Source: Nilaparvata lugens
Taxonomy: Eukaryota; Arthropoda; Insecta; Hemiptera; Delphacidae
NCBI RefSeq assembly: GCF_014356525.2
Contig: NC_052506.1
Coordinates: 18,565,916-18,629,915 of the forward strand
Direction of reading: 5' to 3'
Length of the DNA stretch: 64,000 nucleotides
Shown: piece after piece, positions 48,468 to 59,511 of the stretch
How positions within the stretch are numbered: the first letter of the stretch is position 1
Layout of the letters: each line of letters begins with the position of its first letter
Made by a program: the position numbers and the translations under genes
The notes under the pieces: generated by a model
The model's input: the letters and a program-made list of their open reading frames with translations, nothing else
What the model was told of the DNA's origin: nothing
The model's database searches: none

Positions 48468-48870
48468 TTGAGAAGGTCTAAGGCTACTCTCGATTTTGTA
48501 GCCATAAAAGTGTTGGTGTATACGAGTACTGTACTTACTGACTTACTTGGGGTCGATGGAGAGTGTTCCCGACCTGGAGTTTTCGGTACCAATTGTCCCG
48601 CGGCGATCATGCTTCTTTCGCTGGACCGGTATTTGAGATCATTACAGTCGTTGGAGGGGGGCAGGGGTGCTCAAACAACTCCCAGACCGATAAATATCAT
48701 CCACATCCCAAGCAGACGATCGTTGTGGGCGGGGAGGCGAAATTTATTTATTATGTAAACCGATAGTTCACGAATTCGATTATACCGCTCGACTTTCTTG
48801 TTTGTCGCTTTTTGATCGAAAATTGAAACGAGAGCACGAGCCATGAAAATAGAAGAGGGGAGATTCAATT
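48468..48870. other. GC-raised island 7, candidate exon on either strand
   Basis: Overlapping frames: 48468-48758 (+, 96 codons), 48563-48766 (+, 67 codons, with VFEIITVVGGGQGCSNNSQ) and 48671-48868 (-, 65 codons, with MARALVSIFDQKATNKKVER). On the minus strand GACCCCAAGTAAGTCAG (about 48536-48552) holds a strong-looking donor, AAGTAAGT. A frame open for about 45 codons runs into it and contains an internal ATG, MIAAGQLVPKTPGREHS. The minus strand is slightly favoured because of the donor. No product is recognised. Confidence 0.25.
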
Positions 48871-51800
48871 GGGTGGATCCGTAGAAAGAGAAAGGTACGG
48901 TTTAAGGGATAAAATATCTTTCATGAAAGTGTTTTTATCAAAAAACTACCCTACTACAGAGAAAACAACAGTTGATAAACGGTGAGAAAAATCATGAATA
49001 TGATTGAATTTCAATCATATGAAGATGATATATCAACATGAATCGGGAAATATTGAGCCAATCAATGTCAATTCTCAAAAAAGTGAATGAAAAGATAAGC
49101 TAGATAACCTTCTCATAAACACTTCTCCCTGATAGCGAGAAGTATCTACATGGAAAAGATTATTGATAAAGACCCTTGGAAGGAGTCTGATATTGAAGTG
49201 AATTGAATTAAATCTGACAAAATACCCTGTAGAAAACGAAGAAGGTCCTTTCCAGGCCCATTGACGACGCACCTTCTAAATTGAGAACAAATTTAATCTT
49301 CTATTAAATACAAAACATCTCGTCATTTTAAACACTGCTCGCCCTTGATAGCCCACCAGAATTTTAAGGATGCAACAGTTTGCGACCGAACACCCTTCCC
49401 CTCCCCCATGTGTGGGACCTCTGAGGTACATGAGGCTCATAAGTGGGAAGTTCAATGCTCAAAATCTTCAAATCTAGGGGACGTGATAAAATCTCACTCA
49501 AGTGATCTTCAAAATAAATGAATATTTGGAAAACTTTCCTGAAAACTGCTGACTTTACTGGCCTAGTCAGATAAGTGATCAACCCGATGCGATCAACCCT
49601 TTAATGGGTTCCAATTCCGCCAAACTATGTATTTTACATGAACTCAAAAGACACATCTGAATAAATAATACTTGAGTGGCCATCACCCAACAAAAAAAGG
49701 AAAACCAAAGCTCCCTACTAATGAAGAATGAGGAGAGTATTGTATCATTCAGCTCGAACAGACCTTACTAGGTTGAGAGAGAATGATATTCCTGAGTAAG
49801 AAAAAAGAAAGAGAAAAGATCTCACCCAAGCAGTAAGTGATCTTCTCAATGAAAGTATATTGGGCAAGCTAAAGGCGCCGTTCACTTTTTAAGACAACAC
49901 AACGTATAATTTAGCCACATTCATATACGTAAATTGCCATACTATATTCATGTTTGCCCCAATATTACGAATAATAAACTATACCGAATGTTCTAGTATA
50001 CCGAACATTACTTTTATGTTGTACCATTTCTTTAAGTCGACTGGATGAAAATAAACTTTACAACTCTTGTGAGGATGAGTAAAACTTGAAAATAATATTA
50101 CAGGAATTTTTAACGTTATTCCATTGGTATGTTCTATGCACTACAGAGATTGTAAAACTTATGAATGTGATTTCTGTACTCTATAATGATAATGCTTATT
50201 ATTAGAGTTAACTCCTTGTATCCTATGCTGCAAGATTTTTGCTTCATTGAGATACTGAAAATGTGTCACAACAGCCATAAGTACTTACAACCTATACATT
50301 CCCATTGGTATTCTCACAATTACTCTTAACGATTTCAACCTGAGCAATATTTTAAATTTCTGTTGAAATTCTATTCGAAATAATATTGTGCTTCACGACA
50401 ATTTTTTCAGATATGATTGAGTTATTCAGAGATTCATTCAGCTGATTCATCACATGTACCGTGAAAAGTGATTCATTATTGCTTCAATCTGTATCGTTGG
50501 TCATGAATAACTCCAAAGTAATCTTCATGCTTGAATTTTCAATCTAAGTATTCTCCTATTGGCTGAATTAAAATTAATTTATGATTAACTCTTGGATAGT
50601 CAAGCTATCAAACTAGGAGGTTTCTTGAATTTCATACAAATAATTGCTCAGACTCACTAAACTATTATTACTTCCCAGACATTTAAGTTAGAAAGTTCAC
50701 TATGATCAACTGAAAAATTTAAAATTGTAGAGTAGAATTGAATTGAAGAAGTTTTATTAACTTTCTCAGTAAGACAATATTTTTTAATTCACTCCAATGC
50801 ATTTCTCGTTTCCTTGTTCTATAGTACAAGTTTTCTAGATAGAATTCTCAGAATAAATTTAATGACTTTGAAGCGTGAAGCTTTCAAGAGAGAATTTATA
50901 GGAATGGGACTCAACAGGAATTTTGCAAGATGCTTTCAAGTCATGCGACACAACAAGAATTGAGTTTATTGTTCTTTAAACACTGTTATTTGGTTCTATA
51001 AACCTGAAAGGTCATCTGAATGTGTCAGTTTTATGAATGAGTATTGAGAGATAAAAATTGATCACTTTGTAATCTTTACTTATTTTTATGACATTTTTAA
51101 CCTAAATTAGTTTTTTCAGCACAAAATTCTCACTTTCTAGGATTGTTCTCTCTCAACAAACAACTAAATATTATAAAAATACGGATTTTCCAACACTGTT
51201 CACAACTGAATATTCTCCGAACTACATAAAATGTCAAATTATATTAAAAAAAATCAAAATCGAAAACTATTCAAATGCCAAACTATACATAAAAAAATAT
51301 TACTATATGACTGTACAAGTTATTAGTTTTCTTAATGAGAATCTGTTGATGAATTCGAGCAAGTAGTGCTCTCCTCATTTTCTTGAGAAAGCATTCTGTA
51401 TCCTTGAATGAAATAACCATTCCTAAGTAGCTCTAGATTTCCCTCCTCTCCAATCAACAATAAACAAAACAAGATTATGCAAGACAGTTTTAAATATTGA
51501 AATATTTTCCAGGGGAGAGCTGTATGACAAAAAGAGCCTCTTTCTGAAGATCTAAATGCTGAGATTCCATCACAGAGTGTTAGTATTGCCAGAATTATAA
51601 TCATCCTGTCCATGAAGATATTCCAAATTTTCACAATATTCATCAGTCTACTTCTTCTAATAAGGCAAATTTCCAATCCTGTTTTCTCTTGAATCGCCTA
51701 TCAAATTGTATAATAGTAACAATTTTTTTGAGAAGCTGATCTCACGATTCTGGATTGAATAATAATTGATTGATGATGCATGTGTAGTCTTTCAAAAGAA

Positions 51801-52704
51801 GCAACCAGACCGTGAAAAACAGGCTAAATCTAGAAGGAAATAACAGCATTCATATTTCGTTTACCTCTGCTATTCATCACACCAATTTACGTCATTTGCC
51901 CATCTTTAATACATTTTCATGACTTTTCAAGGCTAACCTTCAATGTGACTGCTTTGTCAGAATGATAAATTCATATTTAAAAGCTTCCTCAGTAAGTTTA
52001 TTGTGTTCGCTGATCACAATGATAACAGTTTTCTAACCAAATTGCTATCTAACACCAATTATGCAACCAGTTCATCTGTTATATAGCAACGTTTTTTGTA
52101 AATGACTTTATTAATTTCCATGCTTGTCAGATGGTTTGGTATGATGGATTGTATACGACAGGAGATCCTAACCTCTTACTTTTGGTGACCCATCTTTGAA
52201 TGTTTAATCATTTTCGCGAATCATTAAACCCCGCCCACTACCAAAATTGATCAAAAATTATTGTTCAATGTATGGCGTGATTGGGAAACTGGATTTAGTT
52301 ACCTTTGTATCAAATTTTCCAGTCATCAATTTCAGATCAATTACAATTTCAAATCAGTATCAACTTAAATTTTATCAGTTATTTTACTGTAGAACTTCAT
52401 TGCCCCTTATAAATTGTGAAACTTCTCTCATGTCGGGCATTGTTTGATGGCATTATCAGGATTGCTGAACCATTCTAAAATCATTCCCTTATGCAGTTCT
52501 GAATCGCATGAAAATGAAAACAGTTTTTGTAGGAACTTTCACAAAAAAAGATGGAAATGCGATTAATCTTAGCTTGATATAAAAGGAAACATAATAATTA
52601 TAGGATACAATCTAAGAATATATCACAGAATTATAACAAAATTACGGATAAGATTCTTATTGAAGTCACACCTTCAGTAACACTTTCAAGCTTCCACTAA
52701 TCTC
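48871..52704. other. AT-rich DNA, one membrane-like frame
   Basis: Includes a perfect palindrome (48998-49020) and a 114-codon minus-strand frame at 51332-51676 with two hydrophobic stretches (around DRMIIILAILTLCDG and LKLSCIILFCLLLIG). The frame could be an exon of a membrane protein but no family is recognised, and AT-rich DNA often yields such frames. No other feature. Confidence 0.3.
48998..49020. repeat. Perfect 23-bp palindrome
   Basis: ATATGATTGAA-T-TTCAATCATAT: 11-bp arms with a one-base centre. Confidence 0.8.
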
Positions 52705-52925
52705 TTCTGATTGGTCAACAAGACCAATTCGTCATTGAGACGTAGTTTCAAAATCGGTCACTAGATGGTAGCAGCTACTGCGTCATGTTCAACTACTCAG
52801 ATCGCAAGATTCAAGCCCTGCCTACTTTCTCATGATTGGTCGACAATTCATCGAGACGTAGTTTCCAAATTCTGTCACTAGATAGAAGTAGTAACTGGGT
52901 CATGTACTACCTCTCAGACAGGCGG
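52705..52925 (+). repeat. Tandem duplication, period about 116-125 bp
   Basis: Both copies carry TGATTGGTC, GAGACGTAGTTTC, GTCACTAGAT and GTCATGT. GATTGGTC is at 52709 and 52834, GAGACGTAG at 52737 and 52853. The 9-bp difference reflects an indel. The copies are diverged. Confidence 0.75.
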
Positions 52926-53560
52926 TCTTTTTTATTTTTAAGCAGTAACTCATTGCTTATTCCCTCCCATATCAATATCATACTCATCACATTTGCATGG
53001 TTTCTGTTAAAAACTCAAGTACAGTATTTACAACAGGATTTGTGAATTCAACCTGATATCATAAATCAATAAACATTCATATTACATCTCATTTTTTTAA
53101 TCAACTCATAATTTCTCTACTTTCGTTATTATTATTTTTCTCTTTGTCATTCTCATCTCTTTTCATATTGTAGCACATCTTACTCCTACCCAAACTTCAA
53201 CCCTTTTTCACTACCATTATCATATTATCTGTTTCAAGTTTCACCACCTGAATTCCTCCTTATTCGATCACATTCTCCAACCTGATATCTCTTTCTTGAC
53301 CATTTGTTGCACTAGTAGTTGTATGTTATTAAAACAAGGTTCAAAAACAACTGGAAGCCACATGTAATTGCATGATGCAATACCAAACAACACAACAGAG
53401 CCTTCCGGCAATAATAATTATTTCTACGGGTACATTAAGCTTGAATTACACCATAGTACACAAACTTTTAAAAACAACATACCTCTATGAAGTTGTGCAG
53501 CAGTGGACTACACCATCTCTGTTGGGCACGAATATTTCTGTTGATCTCTATCTTTGTTAG
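52926..53560. other. AT-rich, pyrimidine-rich DNA
   Basis: Pyrimidine-rich on the plus strand at 53090-53310. No gene recognised. Confidence 0.35.
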
Positions 53561-53722
53561 GAGTCGGTAGTACACGAGACAAATGGGTCAATTCAACTTT
53601 CCAGCGGGTTCGGGAGGCTCGTTGTGGCGGAGGCCGACCAGCTTCTCCGGCTCAGAGATGAAAGAGATTTACAATTTGCCATAAAACGTCAGCATTTGAA
53701 TAGCGGTTCGTGTGTGTCATGA
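53561..53722 (+). CDS. Candidate terminal exon in GC-raised island 8
   Basis: CTCTATCTTTGTTAG is a good acceptor, and a frame beginning right after it (GAG TCG GTA) stays open for 53 codons to TGA. The product is protein-like: LVVAEADQLLRLRDERDLQF with balanced charges, then an Arg/His/Ser tail. It is not recognised. Against it: the minus strand also offers a reading, with TTTCATCTCTGAG as acceptor and EPEKLVGLRHNEPPEPAGK as product to a stop at about 53593. Two competing readings in one short GC-raised block mean the strand is undecided. No donor-bearing partner exon was located. Confidence 0.25.
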   Translation, partial: ESVVHETNGSIQLSSGFGRLVVAEADQLLRLRDERDLQFAIKRQHLNSGSCVS

Positions 53723-54765
53723 CCCCCTGACCAGGCGTCACGGGGCTCCTACCCAATTGTCGACTTTCTGTTCACTAAATTAACACATAAACACCGACCA
53801 AGAACAGGAAATGCAGTCGCTCTGTGATGCAAAATAATAATCGTAATTTATTCAGCCGTGTAGCGTTGATAACTGCTCAGTTCCCAATAAACATCGAGTG
53901 TATTATTGTATTGAGAGAAAGTTGAATAATATTTCTCTACTGCCTCATTGAGTACACTACTTTTCCCATTACCTACAAATATATTTTACAACAAATGATT
54001 GATGTTGGTTGTTCTATACTTCTCGACAACATCTGCTGAATTGTACAAAGAGTTTGTATTGGTCATTTATTCTCTACCGATCGATCGAGATTGTTAAACT
54101 TCACGGTAGACTAACACATAAAGTTAGCTACAACTAATCGGTAGTTACTGGAACTTGGAGCAGTAATCGTAGATCACTAAACAACTGATAAGAGATCACA
54201 ATAAATTTCTGTATCACTAGTTCAATGCGGTATAAAGTATAGTGTAATGATTGGACAGTATGATAAAGTGCAGTACAAACACATCAGATAACAATTTACC
54301 AGCCTGGAGGTGCTTTTGTAGTGGTGAAGTGGTACCAATATTACAGCACTAGCGGCTTGTTGTGATAGGGTGGATTACAAAATGTATTAGATAATTTATT
54401 CAGAGTAATTGATTGAAATTATTTCAAAATTTAATTTGCATTTTTGATTGCATTGAATTGATATTATTTCTGATAACATTCATATCGATTTATGAACTAC
54501 CTGTAAAATAAATGGTCGATTATTAGATTCTCGATTAAATAGTTGGTTACAAGTAGTCGAACTACAATCGAAGATAAGTTACATAATTCAACAATACCTC
54601 CAGAATCAACCTGCATGAAGAAATTTTTCTTCAATATTCTATCAATACAGCAAGTACAGTGGAGAAAACATCGACTCCAATTACTTTTCTTAGATACTAG
54701 AAGAAATATCAGTTCATCAGTGGACTTGACAAATAAACAAAGAACATACTCTTAGAATGAATTAT
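53723..54765. other. AT-rich DNA, no gene seen
   Basis: The 70-codon frame at 54543-54755 has no motif. Nothing else recognised. Confidence 0.4.
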
Positions 54766-54990
54766 TAATATCGGGGCACCAAGCTTCGCTCGTTATTTTT
54801 ATTTATTGATAAACAAAACACAATTCTCTAAAATGATCGTGTTTATAATTATTATACAGCTGGCTATACGTCAGCTTATTAATTTCGGGGATGCGATATT
54901 TTGATTTTCCACAGAATCACTCGCTCACTTTTTACTATCCACAGACGACGAATGTCTCAGCTGTTTCAGCCTTGGATGAATTATCCTTTT
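54766..54990 (+). repeat. Family B copy 3, left part
   Basis: Starts TTAATATCGGGGCACCAAGC and carries CAGACGACGAATGT and ATTATCCTTTT, which match CAGACGACGAAATC and ATGATCCTTTT of copy 2 (in reverse). It then breaks off into LINE sequence. Confidence 0.8.
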
Positions 54991-55942
54991 AATCTATGTT
55001 AATAATGTGTCGAAAGTTCCAATCAAGGGAAATCTATTTTTATTTGCTGACGACACAGCAATACATGTGACTGGTAAAAATAAACAAGAACTGTACCAAA
55101 ACGCTACATCAGATCTTCATCTCTTAAAGAAATGGTTTGATAATAACATATTGACTTTAAATGTTAAGAAATCTAAATTCATAGAATTTTTTTCCAGAAG
55201 AAGGCAAGAAGACAGCATTAATAATATCACTCTACATTCTTGTACTGAACCTACCAATATACAATGTAGCTGTGAATCGGTTGAAAGTGTAGTAGCTTAT
55301 AAATATTTAGAAGTAATGATAGATGATAAATTGAATTGGTCGGCTCATATTGCATTCTTGAAAAGTAAAATTCGCAAAGCCATTTACATTTTTTACCAAT
55401 TAAACAAAATTCTATCACTAAAAGAGCTACGAAATATTTATTTTTCTTATGTCCAGTCACTTATCGAAGCGGGAATTTTAGCTTATGACGGTGCCTATAA
55501 AACATTACTAAAAACCTTGGAAGTTTCACAGAAATCTATTATTAAAACAGCATTAAGAAAACGTATACGCACTCCTACTGATGAAACTTTTGAAGAATTC
55601 AATGTTTTAAGTATAAGGCAAATTTATGTAAGAAATATATTATTATACATGTACAAAAATCATAAAGATATGTTTAAGAAAATTGAGCACAGCTATCGAA
55701 CTCGTTAGTCAGAAGTAATAGGAATCCAAGTTCCAAGACTAGTCAAAACTCATTCCACTACTAATACTTATTATAGAGCACACACTCTGTATAGAAATCT
55801 GCCTGAAAATCTACGTAATACCGAAGGTAAATCCAAATATATTTATAAAAAAAATGTTAATGACTGGTTAAAGGAGATTGGGAGGACAAATATAGAAGTG
55901 ATAATATTCATTCATTGTATAAATAAAGCAAATGTCGTGTAA
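54991..55942 (+). pseudogene. LINE reverse transcriptase, 5'-truncated, one in-frame stop
   Basis: The C-terminal part of a non-LTR retrotransposon polymerase. Homology begins at IYVNN, just inside the insertion junction, so the endonuclease and PQG part are gone. FADDTA is at residues 13-18 counted from 55007, LTLNVKKSK follows, and the normally conserved YLG reads YLE (YKYLEVMIDD). Then come FYQLNKILSLKEL, SLIEAGILAYDGAY and the C-terminal part. TAG at 55706 interrupts the frame, but the same frame continues 77 codons to TAA at 55940-55942 and keeps the conserved pattern (VPRLVKTHS ... YRAHTLYRNLPENLRN), so that stop is a mutation. Same group as the fragment at 26.5-27.2 kb, but a different, diverged lineage. 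Inactive. Confidence 0.9.
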
Positions 55943-56329
55943 TGATAGTCCAAATTTAACTCTAAATGTTTACATATTTTATACTTAAAATCCTTTAAAC
56001 TTCAAATTTCCTCTGATATTAATACCTGGTTTACCCAAGAATGTGATAGATCAAGTATGGGGACAGTCCGACGTTAGCCAATCATCGCCAAGACCCTCTT
56101 CCACACACAGGCTTTGCCTTTGTGGAGAGTTTCCATGAAGTTTTTTAAAATATAATGTTGTATTTTCTGGAGCTACGATATAATAACAACTAGATTTAGT
56201 TATAATGATTAATTTTTTAGTTTAACTGTAAGTTTTATTGGTTGCAGAAGATGTAACGTTGTTGTATAATATGAATATTTGTACCCTGAAATCATGATAA
56301 TAAAACCAATTTGATTTGATTTGATTTGT
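55943..56329 (+). mobile_element. LINE 3' untranslated region and GATTT tail
   Basis: About 390 bp after the stop, ending AATAAAACCAATTTGATTTG plus two more GATTT units. A short simple-repeat tail rather than poly(A) is seen in several insect LINE groups. The host repeat resumes immediately at CGTTCAGCGAG. Confidence 0.75.
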
Positions 56330-56507
56330 CGTTCAGCGAGTTTTCCCAAGGATGAGACCTAGTGCAATCAAATTTTTAGATCATAAACCTACTATGTTCC
56401 AAATTTCGTGAAAAATCGTTAGAGCCGTTTTCGAGATCCGTTGAACATAAATAACCAGATATAAAAATAAAAACAGATACAGAAATTGCTCGCTTAATAT
56501 AATAGGA
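56330..56507 (+). repeat. Family B copy 3, right part
   Basis: CGTTCAGCGAGTTTTCCCAA continues the host repeat where 54990 left off (CCTTTTCATGTCCTTCAGCGAG in reverse of copy 2). It ends GAAATTGCTCGCTTAATATA. TTAATAT lies at both outer ends of the split copy. Confidence 0.8.
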
Positions 56508-58690
56508 CTATCCACCTTTATGACTAGAAATACAAAAAACCAATATTTATCTATTGACTTTTACATAATTTATACTATCAACCTCTATGTGTCAAGAAAA
56601 TCAAAAAAAAATATCATGATCAATCAATTTTCTCTCTGAATTTCAACCGAAGAAGCATATTCTAGCATAAGTCTCGAATTAGTTGCGCGCTAGAAACAAG
56701 AATCAATCATTATATCAATTAAAGAATTGATATAAGGGTACATTATAACAGTTAGGCTTTCACACCGTTTCATGGAAGCTCGATAAACATGGCTGAGTTT
56801 ATGAGTAATATCTGTTAGGGAGAATGTTATCTTAGCTCAAATAACAAACAGGAAATTGAACGTGATCCAAAAAATTGATTCCTTAAGTATCATAAATACC
56901 ATGTTTTATGAGCATACACCTGTCAATAATAGTAGTTACCTGCATGATAAACATTAAATAATTACAACAGTGCACCTATGATTTATTGATATATATATTT
57001 ATATACTGTAGTTCTCAACGATAGCTCCGTCAATGCATATTATGAGTATTGCCATGGAATAGAATGTGGAAGGACAAATCGGTCACAATATACAATCTAG
57101 ATTGTTACATAGAGAACAATCTAGCTTGTTTATTCTATGGAATTAAATATTATACCATCTATTGAATAATGATGATGATGATGGTAGGCAACATCCGTTA
57201 ATATTAATGATTATACTCATAGTATAATAATAATATGGATTATTGCATCGTATATTGTGTAGTATTACATCTCGAATATAGCGTTAGTTTAATGATTTAT
57301 AGACATACAGTTTTCATTTTCTCAAATGCAAAGCACATTCCAACGCGAGAACTCTTCAAGACTGCAGTCTAGATAACCTTCATCGTGCATGGTATATCAC
57401 CCAGCCGTATTACATCCATTGGCTACCTTTGTTGTCAAGAAATCAAGTCATAATGACTTTCAGTGACAACCACCACAAAAAACTAATTCCGACAGACAGT
57501 GATTTCAAATGGACGAGAGCCAGGCACCAGGCACCTCCGAAGATGTTTCTTGGAGCTATCCTTGACACAAAGAACTGTAACTAAACTGCTGAAACGTTAA
57601 TGACCATGACAGAGGTAGCGAGGACATCTCTAATCGATCATGAAAATGTTTCACAAGCCCTGGCAATTGCCTCGAACAAAGACAAGCAATCAGTCTTCCT
57701 TTCAGAGATGGCTCACTAAATTTCTCTCCAACTCTCATTTTTCAATCTCCATCGAACAATCTTCCTTTCAGCCAATGTTGAGTGATGGATGTGTAATATG
57801 TTTTATTTTCTAGATTACTGAATTGTATTCATCGAATGTATCACAAATTGACCAAAATCATTGTAAATATCGTTGATTTTATTACAGTCAACAAGAGGAT
57901 TAAATGGAAGATTATACTCTTGATTGGAGATTCTACTATGAAAAGATTAGATATTTAACTAGATAAAGAACGGTGTATCTATACTCACTCTAGCTCGAGC
58001 CCCTTTCCAATTCGAGATCAGCATGATTTACAAAACCTTACAAACATGATGTACCATGTAATAAATTATTTTTGATTAGCAAGCAAAATCGCTTAATGAA
58101 AAGATTTTATAGGTCTCGAGCAAACAGCTGCTCTATTATCGCCGGGTGCGATAGCAACAAGTGAAAGATTAGATCATGCTCTACCGACTGCAGCCAAGCA
58201 GGGCAACCCGTTATTGAAAAAAATAACGTGACAACCATAAGACTGGTAGACCTATTAAACGCATAAAACTTGATATTTCAATTATAAAAGATAATATATG
58301 CTATCATTTTAAATTTCAAAATAAAATTCCATTCATGGACTCTTCTTCTCATTAGACACTTCATTCTCCTTACAATGCAATGATATGCAGGCTATTCTAG
58401 GAGGATGTCACGAATGGAAACGAATAGCAGTACAAAACTACTATTTTTACGGTTTTGTATTTTTTAAATGATCGACAATTACAATGAATAGTGAACAGAG
58501 AAGGCTACTTAAATGTTTCTAAAAACTACCGTCATGAGATCGCTATGAAATTTCGATCAAAACAGAAATACTACGATACCGTACACCGATGAGTGACAGG
58601 TAGAGTAGTCATGCGTAAATAGAAATCAAATATCATTCCTTCTGCCGCTAAGTGGATACACGTTTTCCTGGACCATAATTCAGCTACTTT
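56508..58690. other. AT-rich DNA, no gene seen
   Basis: A short (ATG)n run lies at about 57165-57183. Nothing else recognised. Confidence 0.4.
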
Positions 58691-59110
58691 TTGAGGAACT
58701 GGATAGTCACTCAAAAATGTTGTCGTGACTGGATTCATGATTGTCTTAAAGAAGACCGCTTAAAAGCGAGTGCAGATCCAGTTTTTGATTTGGGCTGTCG
58801 ATACTGGAGTCTCCTCTCTGTTTTGGTGATCGGGGGAGGAGCAGGGAGGAAAATCGTAATTAGAACGGTACGTCAGCGACACAACGAATCGCGAAGGGAA
58901 GTGAAATCGAAGACATCTTTGGCGTAGAGTCGCTGCAGCGGTTGCGGCTTCTCATGGTAGTTGGCGCGCTCAAGAAGTCACGTGACCGCGCGCGCTTCCG
59001 TTCAGAGAAAGTTGCAGAGCAGACGAGATCGAGAGGGCGGTGGCTGCGGGTGATCTATCACGCGTGCTTGTTTATTGCTGCTGAAACCCCTTCGCTCTCA
59101 TAGACTCATA
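58691..59110 (+). other. CpG-rich island 9, possible promoter and first exon
   Basis: The most CpG-dense stretch in the window (GCGCGCTC, CCGCGCGCGCTTCCG, CACGCGTG). A 78-codon frame (58691-58927) precedes it, with WIHDCLKEDRLKASADPVF and VIGGGAGRKIVIRTVR; it has no ATG until residue 1 (read as TTG) and is not recognised. The island carries a palindromic E-box and an initiator-like site downstream of that frame. Confidence 0.3.
58977..59007 (+). promoter_or_regulatory. Palindromic E-box and initiator-like site
   Basis: GTCACGTGAC (58977-58986), a 10-bp palindrome around the bHLH-type CACGTG core, is followed by CGCGCGCGCTTCCG and TTCAGAG (59001-59007), a weak arthropod initiator. No TATA box is present at the expected distance. 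The motifs are visible; function is inference. Confidence 0.3.
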
Positions 59111-59396
59111 GATCACGTACTAGATCTGGTTAACTAGAACTCTCCACATACCTCCTCTACTATCCCAACTGCTCATTGTTATCTGTGGCATTTAAAATCA
59201 ATAAAACGATTTCTCCATCGATTATAGGTCTTACTTACAATCTGGAAACACCGCAATGTGGTGGTTGTAGATAGAGGTTTTGAGGCGATAAACGCGCTCT
59301 CAAATTATGAATTTGCAGTAGAACAGCTAATACTACCATAATTGTATAGTTTGATATACCGTCAACACTTTATAGGTTTGAAAAATGTTTTGGAAA
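59111..59396. other. AT-rich spacer
   Basis: Nothing recognisable. Confidence 0.4.
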
Positions 59397-59511
59397 AATG
59401 CTGGATATGAAAATCATGCTGGATATAGATATGAAAAAAGGATATAAAAATGCTGAAAATTATGAAAATGCTGGATATGGATATGAAAAAAGGATATAAA
59501 AATGCTGAAAA
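59397..59511 (+). repeat. 52-bp tandem repeat, two full copies
   Basis: ATGCTGGATATAGATATGAA at 59416 and ATGCTGGATATGGATATGAA at 59468, each followed by AAAAGGATATAAAAATGCTG. A partial copy precedes at 59397. The 87-codon minus-strand frame over it is incidental. Confidence 0.9.

Noticed and set aside
51332..51676. Odorant or gustatory receptor exon
   Set aside because: Two hydrophobic stretches alone are not enough; no receptor motif or splice context is visible.
54766..56507. Calling family B a Helitron
   Set aside because: It starts TC and has a short hairpin, but the hairpin is at the wrong end and no CTRR terminus is present.
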